Shown piece by piece: positions 1-5,512 of a stretch of 6,173 nucleotides of DNA. The stretch is from Propionibacteriaceae bacterium. Lineage in GTDB: Bacteria > Actinomycetota > Actinomycetes > Propionibacteriales > Propionibacteriaceae. Positions within the stretch are counted from its first letter, which is position 1. Each line of letters opens with the position of its first letter. The stretch lies in assembly GCA_003153855.1 (NCBI GenBank), contig PMBM01000020.1:13551-19723 (forward strand), given 5' to 3'. The notes under the pieces were generated by a model. The model was not told where the DNA came from. It saw only the letters and a list, made by a program, of their open reading frames with translations, and searched no databases. The position numbers were made by a program, and so were the translations under genes.

Positions 1-361
1 CCTTCGCCTGCCGAGGCGCAAGCGTCGCGGCTGCCGGCAGGTCCATGAACCTCACCTCGCGGTGGTGCTCGACCGCCCACGCCAGCGCCTGCCACTCGGG
101 CGAGAACACTGCGAACGGCCAGTACGCGGCGCGGGTGGGGTCGCCGACCACGTACGACAGCAGCGCCACGGGTGGCTGAAGCCCGCGACCCACCCACTGC
201 ACCAGGACGTCGGCCTCCGGCGGCCCCTCGATGAGCACGATGTCGGGGTCGTGGTCTGCCAGCGCTGCCGCGACCGCCCGCGCCGAGCCCGGTCCGTGGT
301 GACGGATCCCGAGGACCCGTACAGATGGTCGGCCTTCGGGAGCTCGGGCTGACTCGGTCAT
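1..361 (-). CDS. DUF5682 family protein, N-terminal 120 residues (runs off left edge)
   Basis: This is the fourth gene of the minus-strand operon, cut by the window edge; only residues 1-120 are visible. After a short polar leader the protein reads VRVLGIRHHGPGSARAV (residues 14-30), then PDIVLIEGPPEAD (39-51), then a stretch near 63-90 (PPVALLSYVVGD, WPFAVFSPEWQ), and a strand VRFMDLP at 103-109. I recognise this opening as the DUF5682 family, whose members are usually several hundred residues long, so most of the gene is missing. The biochemical function is not established. The G18-x-x-H21 and E45/E49 pattern resembles the TraB/Tiki/EreA hydrolase-like superfamily, which is my inference. 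The ATG at 361 overlaps the MoxR stop by 4 bp (ATGA), and GAGG lies just upstream, so the start is well supported. Translation is probably coupled to the ATPase gene. In E. coli the matching partner is thought to be yehM. Confidence 0.85.
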   Translation of the reverse strand, partial: MTESARAPEGRPSVRVLGIRHHGPGSARAVAAALADHDPDIVLIEGPPEADVLVQWVGRGLQPPVALLSYVVGDPTRAAYWPFAVFSPEWQALAWAVEHHREVRFMDLPAAATLAPRQAK

Positions 362-1440
362 CGGGCCTCGTCGCGTGCGGCCCGGTAGAAGTCCTTCCAG
401 TCGCCGCGTTCGCGGACGACGGTCTCGAGGTACTCGTTCCACAGCGTCGCGTCGGCAACCGGGTCCTTGATGACCGAGCCGAGGATGCCGGACGCGACGT
501 CACCGGCACGCAGCACGCCGTCGCCGAAGTGCGAGGCGAGGGCGAGGCCGTTCGTCACCACGGAGATCGCCTCTGCCGTCGACAGTGTGCCCGACGGGAT
601 CTTGAGCGACGTCTTGCCGTCCTCGGTGACGCCGCGGCGAAGCTCACGGAAGACCGTGACCACGCGGCGGATCTCCGCCTCGGCGCCGTCGGCCGGCGGC
701 AGCTCCAGCGACTTCCCGAGCTCCGCCACGCGGCGTACGACGATCCGTACCTCCTCCTCGGCAGTCGCCGGTACGGGCAGCACCACGGTGTTGAACCGGC
801 GCCGGAGCGCGCTCGAGAGGTCGTTGACACCACGGTCGCGGTCGTTGGCGGTGGCGATGACGTTGAACCCCCTCATCGCCTGCACCTCGCTGCCGAGCTC
901 GGGGATCGGCAGCGACTTCTCGCTGAGGATCGTGATGAGCGCGTCCTGCACGTCGGACGGCATGCGGGTGAGCTCCTCGATCCGGGCGATGCCGCCCGAC
1001 TCCATCGCGACCATCACCGGCGACGGGACCAGCGCCGCGCGCGACGGGCCCTCGGCGATGAGGCGTGCATAGTTCCACCCGTACCGGACGGCCTCCTCGG
1101 GCGTGCCGGCCGTTCCCTGCACGAGGAGGGTCGAGCTCCCCGAGATGGCGGCGGCGAGGTGCTCCGACAGCCAGGACTTCGCCGTGCCGGGCACGCCGAG
1201 CAGCAGCAACGCGCGGTCGGTCGCCAGCGTCGCCACGGCGGTCTCGACGAGGCGCCGGCTGCCCACGTACTTGGGGCTGATCTCGGTGCCGTCGTCGAGG
1301 GTGCCGCCCAGCACGTACGTGACGACCGCCCACGGCGACAGCTTCCAGCTCGGCGGCTTCGGCCGCTCGTCGACGCGGACGAGCGCCGCGAGCTCCTCCG
1401 CGTGCTCCTGCTCGGCGTGCGGTCGCATCAGCTCGGTCAT
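358..1440 (-). CDS. MoxR-type AAA+ ATPase (YehL-like subfamily)
   Basis: A 360-residue AAA+ ATPase. The Walker A motif is GVPGTAKS at residues 82-89, with the Ala before Lys that MoxR proteins show. The Walker B position reads ARIEEL (152-157), so the usual Asp is Glu155 and the catalytic Glu is Glu156. Sensor 1 is Asn199 in IATAND, and the probable arginine finger lies in ALRRRF (211-216). Residues 280-325 form the helical lid. MoxR ATPases are thought to act as chaperone-like remodelling motors, usually with VWA-domain partners. This one sits between DUF5691 and DUF5682, as in the YehL subfamily. The start at 1440 is fixed by a strong AGGAGG six bases upstream and by an ATGA overlap with the DUF5691 stop. 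A second ATG at 1428 lacks a ribosome site. The frame stays open upstream to 2526, but that extension is an Arg/Gly-rich shadow of the DUF5691 gene and is not a fusion. Confidence 0.95.
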   Translation of the reverse strand: MTELMRPHAEQEHAEELAALVRVDERPKPPSWKLSPWAVVTYVLGGTLDDGTEISPKYVGSRRLVETAVATLATDRALLLLGVPGTAKSWLSEHLAAAISGSSTLLVQGTAGTPEEAVRYGWNYARLIAEGPSRAALVPSPVMVAMESGGIARIEELTRMPSDVQDALITILSEKSLPIPELGSEVQAMRGFNVIATANDRDRGVNDLSSALRRRFNTVVLPVPATAEEEVRIVVRRVAELGKSLELPPADGAEAEIRRVVTVFRELRRGVTEDGKTSLKIPSGTLSTAEAISVVTNGLALASHFGDGVLRAGDVASGILGSVIKDPVADATLWNEYLETVVRERGDWKDFYRAARDEAR

Positions 1441-2972
1441 GGGCGTCCTCCTGGTTGCGTGTCCTGCCACGACGTCTCGGGCAGGAATGGTCGAAGCTCG
1501 TCGGCGATGAGTGCGCGCACGGTCAGCACGGACGTGGTGTCGCGCAGCAGGTTCCGCACGATGCGCCCGTCCGGCTGCCCCAGCCCGCGCAGGCGCTGGG
1601 CCCATCCGCCGGCCAGCCGCAGCGGTACGGCGCGGGCGAACAACGTCCACACGTCCGGCCGGACCTGGTGCCCGTTCGGCCCGACCAGCTGCTGCCCGAC
1701 GGCCGTGGCCACGGCCTGCGGCCAGGGCGAGGGGAGACGGTCCACGACCGTCCCGAGCAGGGTCGGTGGGACGCGCGACATCACGGCCAGGACCGCCTCG
1801 GTCGACAGCAAAGGCACCAGGCGCGGGTCCATCACTCCCGCCGCGACGAGGACGTTCGCCGTCGTGGCGTCGGCATTGCGCAGGGTCGCTGTGCCGATGC
1901 CGCCGACCAGCTCCCAGCGGGGTTCGTCCTGGTGCAGCGTCACGAGCTCTGCCGCTGTCGCGCTGACCAGCGCCGGCCACAGGGACGGCGGGACAGCCGC
2001 GACGAGGCGTGTGAGCCGCTCCGCCGACGAGAGCTTGCGGCTCAGCCCGTCCCGTACAGCCGCCTCGTCGGGTTCGTACGGCGTGACGCGCAGGCTCCGG
2101 GTCGTCCGCTTGAGCAGGCGGTGGATGGCGCCCGGCTCGAGCTCGACGACAGCGATCGATGCCCGGGCGCGGGCGGCCATGCGGGCGACATACGCCGAGT
2201 CCGGCAGACGGCTCAGCGCCTCCGCGGCCGCGAACCGGACCCCCTCGGCACGGTCGTCCAGCCCCACCTCGCAGAAGGCCTCGTCGGCCGGGGCGGCTGT
2301 CACGGCGACGGCCGACATCAGCTCCGTACGGAACGGCGCCGGCGACTCCTTCCAGACCGCGACGGCTGCCGCCCTCGCACCGTCCGGGTCGACCGTACGG
2401 GCATGCCGGAACCACGCCAGTCGCTCTTCGGAGGTGCCCCTCTCCCACACGTCGGCATCGCTCGGCCCGGCCGTGGCCACCGTCACCCCGTCGAGCCCTG
2501 CCGCCTGGAGCTGTGCCAGCAGCCACTCGCCCCGGGCACCGAGCACAGGACGTACGGACGCGCGCAGCTCACGTCGGGCAAGGGCCGCGCCGAGCAGCCG
2601 GTGCGGCAGGCGCATCCCTGCCTGCGCGACCAGCCCGAGCGCCTCGCCCAGCACGTACGCGCGGTCGCTCGCCAACCGGATCGCGCCCGCGTCGTCAGCC
2701 AGCAGTGGCCCCAGCAGCGAGACGACGTGCTCAGGTGGTTCGGGGAGGCTGTCGTCGGGCGCGGGTGGTACGGGATCGCCGGGAGCGGTCGCCGGGGTGG
2801 CACGCCGCACCACGGCCAGGGCTGCCGCCGAGTCGAGCAGTGCGTACGCGAGGGCCTGCGGGTCGCTCTCGTCGGGACCCGGCAGGTACGCGCTCAGGGC
2901 TCCCGTGGGGGGCAGGCTCGAGCGCTGGCCCGTACCGACGGCCGCGATGGACGCGAGGGCGGCGAACGTCAC
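1437..2972 (-). CDS. DUF5691 family protein
   Basis: A 511-residue protein of the DUF5691 family; its function is unknown. It is almost entirely helical in character, rich in Ala, Leu and Arg, with no signal peptide or membrane segment. The middle carries the recognisable block: WFRHAR (187-192), W207-K-E-S before a Pro-rich turn, then LDDRAEGVRFAAAEALSRLP (238-257). This reads like a HEAT-type helical repeat (LDDR..VR..AA..L..LP), so a protein-binding scaffold is a reasonable inference. Residues 57-80 are a Pro/Asp-rich linker. The GTG start at 2972 overlaps the SWIM stop by 4 bp (GTGA), with no ATG in frame until residue 120. The sequence before the GTG is only weakly SD-like (GGTGG), which fits translational coupling. 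The stop overlaps the MoxR ATG. It is probably a partner or adaptor for the neighbouring ATPase. Confidence 0.9.
   Translation of the reverse strand: MTFAALASIAAVGTGQRSSLPPTGALSAYLPGPDESDPQALAYALLDSAAALAVVRRATPATAPGDPVPPAPDDSLPEPPEHVVSLLGPLLADDAGAIRLASDRAYVLGEALGLVAQAGMRLPHRLLGAALARRELRASVRPVLGARGEWLLAQLQAAGLDGVTVATAGPSDADVWERGTSEERLAWFRHARTVDPDGARAAAVAVWKESPAPFRTELMSAVAVTAAPADEAFCEVGLDDRAEGVRFAAAEALSRLPDSAYVARMAARARASIAVVELEPGAIHRLLKRTTRSLRVTPYEPDEAAVRDGLSRKLSSAERLTRLVAAVPPSLWPALVSATAAELVTLHQDEPRWELVGGIGTATLRNADATTANVLVAAGVMDPRLVPLLSTEAVLAVMSRVPPTLLGTVVDRLPSPWPQAVATAVGQQLVGPNGHQVRPDVWTLFARAVPLRLAGGWAQRLRGLGQPDGRIVRNLLRDTTSVLTVRALIADELRPFLPETSWQDTQPGGRP
1447..1452 (-). promoter_or_regulatory. 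Shine-Dalgarno of the MoxR ATPase gene
   Basis: On the minus strand AGGAGG is followed by six bases (ACGCCC) and then the ATG at 1440. This is the only perfect ribosome binding site seen in the operon. It decides the MoxR start and suggests the ATPase is translated more strongly than its overlapping neighbours, which rely on coupling. The site lies inside the last codons of the DUF5691 gene. Confidence 0.85.
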
Positions 2973-4285
2973 AGGACCACCAGCCCGTCGTCCGTGAGCA
3001 CCGTGGTGGGCAGGAACCCGCGCGCCTCGAGCTCGCCGAACACGGTGGCCGGGTGGCCGCCGGTGAGCGCGAGGAGGGCGAGCGTCGCGCCGCCGGCCAG
3101 CCGTACGGAGTCGCCGACCTCGTCCACCAGACCCGGGCTTGGTACGAGCCGTGCGCTTCCACGGATCACCGTCGGGTACGAGCCGAGCCAGGGGTCCTCG
3201 GCCAGCACGCGGCGCCACGAGGCGACCGCCTCGGCAACGGTGGACCCGTCGACCTGGAACCGGACCCGCTGGTGGACGTCGTGGGTGTCGCCGACGAGCG
3301 CACGGAGCGCGGGGCCGCCGGGATAGAAGTGCAGGTCGGCCGTCACGCCGGACCCCGGCACCAGCGACGCGTCGAGGGGCATGCCGCGTTGCGCGAAGAA
3401 GAGGACCAGCGCGTACCGGCTCGTCTCCGTCCCGTACAGCCACACGCGTCGCGTCGACACCTGCTCCTCGTCGGAGTCCCGCATGCCGACGACCGCCCAG
3501 GTGTCGGCGACCGGCGCTGTCGCCAGGACGGTCTCCTTCGGCACCGTGAAGCCGATGTGGCTGCGTACGGTCGCGCGCAGCGCCTCGGGAAGGTCTGTAC
3601 GGGTCCAGGCGCGGCTCAGCAGGTGCAGGAGCCCGTACTCGGCGAGCGTGTCGTCGAGCCAGGCACCTCCCGCGCGGGCCCCGGTTCGACTGCCGATCGG
3701 ACGGCGGTTGAGGTCGCGGAGCCGCCCCGCGACGCCCGGGACCTGCGCGTCGACCATCCGCGCCGCGAGGTCCCCCATCGCGCCGGGCCGCGTGTGCGCC
3801 AGGCCGGCCGTGACCTGGTCGGCGAGCCATCTGTCGAGCTCCGCGAGACCCCCGGTCACCCGGTCCTCGCGCTGCTCGGCGCGCGCCGCCGACGCGGCCA
3901 GCTGAGCCTCGGTCCTCTCGGCGGGCTCGTCCTTGGGGGGCTTCTCCTCGCCGCCCGCGGTGCGCGTCGCCGACCACGAAGCGGCGAACCGGCTCAACGT
4001 GCCACCCTCGTCGATGCGACCCTCGGCCCACAGGTACAGCAGGGCGAGCACGTGCTTGCAGGGGAACTTCCGCGACGGGCAGGAGCAGCGATAGCTGGGG
4101 TCGGACACGTCGACCACGACGCTGTACGGGGACGCCCCCGACCCCTGGCAAGCGCCCCAGAGCAGCGGATGGGCGTAGCCGATGTCCGACCACGGCGTGG
4201 GGATCGCGAGGCGTCGCCCGGCGACGTCCGAGGCCGAGTCCGGCGCCAGCGCGGTGACCCGCTCCGGACGCCAACGCTCTGCCAT
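2969..4285 (-). CDS. SWIM zinc-finger family protein
   Basis: A 438-residue protein and the first gene of the operon. The zinc-binding motif CxC-x6-CxH is complete: Cys67, Cys69, Cys76 and His78, within CSCPSRKFPCKH. It is preceded by WGACQGSG (43-50) and a YSVVVDVSDP strand, the usual lead-in of this family. SWIM domains bind DNA or protein; which applies here cannot be read from the sequence. Residues about 112-155 are charged and helical (GLAELDRWLADQVTAGLA), and the rest is an alpha/beta region without a motif I know. E. coli YehQ is the likely counterpart. The ATG at 4285 has no Shine-Dalgarno but sits exactly six bases after a TAGCCT box, so the mRNA is probably leaderless. Its stop overlaps the GTG of the DUF5691 gene. 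Confidence 0.93.
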   Translation of the reverse strand: MAERWRPERVTALAPDSASDVAGRRLAIPTPWSDIGYAHPLLWGACQGSGASPYSVVVDVSDPSYRCSCPSRKFPCKHVLALLYLWAEGRIDEGGTLSRFAASWSATRTAGGEEKPPKDEPAERTEAQLAASAARAEQREDRVTGGLAELDRWLADQVTAGLAHTRPGAMGDLAARMVDAQVPGVAGRLRDLNRRPIGSRTGARAGGAWLDDTLAEYGLLHLLSRAWTRTDLPEALRATVRSHIGFTVPKETVLATAPVADTWAVVGMRDSDEEQVSTRRVWLYGTETSRYALVLFFAQRGMPLDASLVPGSGVTADLHFYPGGPALRALVGDTHDVHQRVRFQVDGSTVAEAVASWRRVLAEDPWLGSYPTVIRGSARLVPSPGLVDEVGDSVRLAGGATLALLALTGGHPATVFGELEARGFLPTTVLTDDGLVVL

Positions 4286-4291
4286 GCGCCG

Positions 4292-4297
4292 AGGCTA
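4292..4297 (-). promoter_or_regulatory. -10 box of a leaderless promoter for the SWIM operon
   Basis: On the minus strand TAGCCT occupies -12 to -7 relative to the A of the ATG at 4285. This is the standard TANNNT spacing for an actinobacterial leaderless transcript starting at the start codon itself. No convincing -35 box was found. The same 11-base string CCCGCTAGCCT precedes the LysR-like gene. Confidence 0.55.
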
Positions 4298-4359
4298 GCG
4301 GGCTGTACGGACAGGACGGGGGCGACAACGCGTACGTCCCCTGCACGTTTCGAAGGAGT

Positions 4360-4371
4360 TACACCGCTGTA
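4360..4371. promoter_or_regulatory. TACA-N4-TGTA dyad, possible operator
   Basis: The palindrome TACA CCGC TGTA lies 75-86 bp upstream of the predicted SWIM transcription start, flanked by GGAG (4355-4358) and CTCC (4375-4378), which are also complementary. It could bind a dimeric regulator or fold as a short hairpin at the 3' end of the LysR-like transcript. With 4-bp arms it may be chance. Confidence 0.25.
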
Positions 4372-4372
4372 G

Positions 4373-4405
4373 TTCTCCACAGCCTGGGGATGCATCTGTG
4401 GATGA
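4373..4405. repeat. Inverted pair of DnaA-box-like 9-mers
   Basis: TTCTCCACA (4373-4381) and TGTGGATGA (4397-4405) each differ by one base from the DnaA box TTATCCACA or its complement, and they face each other. Their cores form a perfect 7-bp inverted repeat, TCCACAG/CTGTGGA (4376-4382 and 4396-4402), around a 13-base loop. A third, degenerate copy (TGGGGATGC) lies between them. The dyad is downstream of the LysR-like stop, so a terminator without a U-tract is an alternative reading. No dnaA, dnaN or AT-rich unwinding region is present, so this is not claimed as oriC. Confidence 0.4.
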
Positions 4406-4420
4406 ACCTCCAGGCCGGGG

Positions 4421-5008
4421 TCAGCTCTGGGCTTTGCCCTTGCCGGCGCGGGCCTGGGCGGTACGGGAGCTGTTGGCGGTACGGCCCCGGACGATGCCGA
4501 CGAACTCGTCGATGAGCTCGTGGGGGTTGTCGGCCAACCAGGCGATGCCGACGGTGGTGCTGGGCGCATCGCTGATGGGGACGGCGACGAAGTCGCGGCG
4601 GCTGTGCGTACGGGCGACCGACGCCGGCACGAGCAGCACCGCCTCGCCGATCGAGACGAGGTCGAGGTTGTGCGGCGTGATCTCGGTGAGCACGTCCTCG
4701 TCAGCCAGCTCGGCGAGACTCACTGCGTCGGCAGCGGCCACCACGTGGTCCTTGGACACCCAGGCGACGGGCAGCTCCTCGTACAGCCGGATCAGGTGCA
4801 GGCCGTCGCCGTCGACGGGGAGCCGTACGAAGCAGAGCTCGACCTCTCCGTCGACCAGCGCCCGGCGCTGGTCCTGCTCCTCGACGTCGACGACCTCGAG
4901 TCGCAGGCGCGGGAACCGCTCTCCCCAGACGCCGCGCCACTTGGTGACGGTGACGCCGGGCACCTTGCCCACCCTCAGGGTCGGGCGTACAGCCGGGGGC
5001 GTGCTCAT
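4421..5008 (-). CDS. Stand-alone LysR-type substrate-binding domain protein (no HTH)
   Basis: A 195-residue protein matching only the effector-binding part of LysR-type regulators. It starts at the first strand of that domain (TLRVGKVPGVTVTKW, 10-24), where a full LysR protein would already have a helix-turn-helix of about 90 residues. Landmarks include LEVVDVEEQDQRRALVDGEV (37-56), the crossing strand ELPVAWVSKDH (78-88), AVLLVPASVAR (123-133) and the highly conserved tail GIVRGRTANSSR (171-182), followed by a basic Lys/Arg/Ala end. The second lobe looks shorter than in relatives as I recall them, with few residues between LADEDVLTEI and the VLLVP strand. It is divergent from a DUF5997 gene, a pairing I recall from other actinobacteria. 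The ATG at 5008 follows TAGCCT by six bases, so it is probably leaderless. The ligand and target are unknown. Confidence 0.88.
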   Translation of the reverse strand: MSTPPAVRPTLRVGKVPGVTVTKWRGVWGERFPRLRLEVVDVEEQDQRRALVDGEVELCFVRLPVDGDGLHLIRLYEELPVAWVSKDHVVAAADAVSLAELADEDVLTEITPHNLDLVSIGEAVLLVPASVARTHSRRDFVAVPISDAPSTTVGIAWLADNPHELIDEFVGIVRGRTANSSRTAQARAGKGKAQS

Positions 5009-5014
5009 CCGTGC

Positions 5015-5020
5015 AGGCTA
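5015..5020 (-). promoter_or_regulatory. -10 box of a leaderless promoter for the LysR-like gene
   Basis: TAGCCT on the minus strand ends exactly six bases before the ATG at 5008, placing transcription start at the A of the start codon. The 11-base string CCCGCTAGCCT is identical to that before the SWIM gene. There is no Shine-Dalgarno. Confidence 0.55.
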
Positions 5021-5038
5021 GCGGGTGAGCCACGACGG

Positions 5039-5044
5039 TAGGCT
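5039..5044 (+). promoter_or_regulatory. -10 box of a leaderless promoter for the DUF5997 gene
   Basis: TAGGCT lies seven bases before the GTG at 5052, so transcription could begin at A5051 or G5052. It is only 18 bp from the oppositely directed -10 of the LysR-like gene, so polymerase binding at one promoter would block the other. This box also argues against the upstream GTG at 5025 as the start. Confidence 0.45.
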
Positions 5045-5051
5045 GCGCCGA

Positions 5052-5414
5052 GTGAGCCAACTGATGAAACCGACCACCGCTGCCGCCAAGCTGGGCATCT
5101 ACCTCCCGGCCGCGCCGGAGGAGTTCCAGAGCTCACCGATCTCTCGGGAGGATCTCGACGCGTTGCGCGCCGACCCGCCGGCCTGGCTCGTCGAGCTGCG
5201 GCGAGGTGGTCCGTTCCCGAAAGACGTGACCGCCGCGAAGCTGGGGGTGTCGCGCTCCGGGCTCGTCCGTGGCGGCATCACCGAGGCGCTCACCGCCGAC
5301 CAGATCGGCGAGCTGATCACCGATCCGCCGGCCTGGTTGGTCCGCGAGCGGGAGATCCACCGCGACGTGATCGCGGAGAACGCCCGCCTCAAGGCCGCGA
5401 CCGACAACCACTGA
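5052..5414 (+). CDS. DUF5997 family protein with internal duplication
   Basis: A small soluble protein of 120 residues from the GTG at 5052. I recognise the DUF5997 family from the MKPTTAAAKLGIYLPAAPEEF opening; its function is unknown. Two 40-residue units align without gaps, residues 11-50 and 61-100. Each starts AAKLG(I/V) and ends with an acidic helix and DPPAWLVxxR (from 41 and 91), giving 14 of 40 identities. The second unit, AAKLGVSRSGLVRGGI, looks like a helix-turn-helix turn, so DNA binding is possible but inferred. It is divergent from the LysR-like gene and may supply the DNA-binding half that protein lacks. Start choice is uncertain: GTG 5025 gives 129 residues but overlaps the -10 box, and ATG 5064 gives 116. 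None has a clear Shine-Dalgarno, and 5052 fits a leaderless mRNA. Confidence 0.85.
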   Translation: MSQLMKPTTAAAKLGIYLPAAPEEFQSSPISREDLDALRADPPAWLVELRRGGPFPKDVTAAKLGVSRSGLVRGGITEALTADQIGELITDPPAWLVREREIHRDVIAENARLKAATDNH

Positions 5415-5420
5415 CGGACG

Positions 5421-5465
5421 CGCACAACCTTTGTGGCGCGAAAGGGTGGTCACAAGGGTTGTGCG
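5421..5465 (+). terminator. Possible terminator hairpin after DUF5997
   Basis: Bases 5421-5435 (CGCACAACCTTTGTG) can pair along all 15 positions with 5451-5465, with one G:U wobble (5430:5456), around a 15-base loop. The stem starts seven bases after the stop codon. No U-tract follows, which is common for actinobacterial terminators. The same bases form the first two dyads of the operator-like cluster, so the pairing may simply reflect repeated binding sites. Confidence 0.4.
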
Positions 5466-5483
5466 GGAACCACAAGGGTTGTG
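5423..5483. repeat. Three CACAA-N3-TTGTG dyads, operator-like cluster
   Basis: Three 13-bp perfect dyads with 5-bp arms occur at 5423-5435 (centre CCT), 5451-5463 (centre GGG) and 5471-5483 (centre GGG). The last two are embedded in an exact 16-base direct repeat, CACAAGGGTTGTGCGG, with a 20-bp period, about two helical turns. The first copy is the same sequence inverted with one change. The right arm of the third dyad overlaps the probable -35 of the methyltransferase gene, the usual place for a repressor site. The binding protein is unknown. Confidence 0.65.
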
Positions 5484-5506
5484 CGGACGCGTCTGAGCCG
5501 TACGCT
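5479..5506 (+). promoter_or_regulatory. Promoter of the membrane methyltransferase gene (leaderless)
   Basis: TACGCT at 5501-5506 ends six bases before the ATG at 5513. TTGTGC at 5479-5484 is a fair -35 at a 16-bp spacing, and it is made of the right arm of the third CACAA-N3-TTGTG dyad. Transcription is predicted to start at the A of the ATG. This favours 5513 over the GTG at 5459, whose extra 18 codons merely run through the repeats. Confidence 0.55.
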
Positions 5507-5512
5507 CGCGGC

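Noticed and set aside
358..2526. A possible 722-residue fusion of an N-terminal extension to the MoxR ATPase
   Set aside because: The upstream 362 codons are an out-of-frame reading of the DUF5691 gene; the AGGAGG site and ATGA overlap fix the real start at 1440.
325..2997. An 890-codon open frame on the plus strand, antisense to three operon genes
   Set aside because: It is rich in Arg, Gly, Ser and Ala without any recognisable domain, and lies exactly opposite genes with clear family motifs and perfect overlaps. Long antisense frames are expected in DNA this GC-rich.
1437..4346. A possible 969-residue DUF5691 protein reaching back through the SWIM gene
   Set aside because: Residues before the GTG at 2972 are a low-complexity shadow of the SWIM frame; the GTGA overlap is the natural start.
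1455..4372. Two further long plus-strand frames (1455-3326 and 2159-4372)
   Set aside because: Both have shadow-type composition (Arg/Pro/Gly-rich), no motif, no start signals, and are antisense to the DUF5691 and SWIM genes.
4373..4405. Chromosomal replication origin
   Set aside because: There are only two near-match boxes, no AT-rich unwinding element, and none of dnaA, dnaN, gyrB or rpmH nearby.
5423..5486. Short CRISPR array
   Set aside because: The 16-base repeats are internally palindromic, one copy is inverted, and the spacing leaves gaps of only 4 and 15 bases, so no spacers exist.
5459..5512. An 18-codon N-terminal extension of the membrane methyltransferase from GTG 5459
   Set aside because: The extension only translates the intergenic dyad repeats and the promoter; TACGCT at leaderless spacing supports the ATG at 5513.
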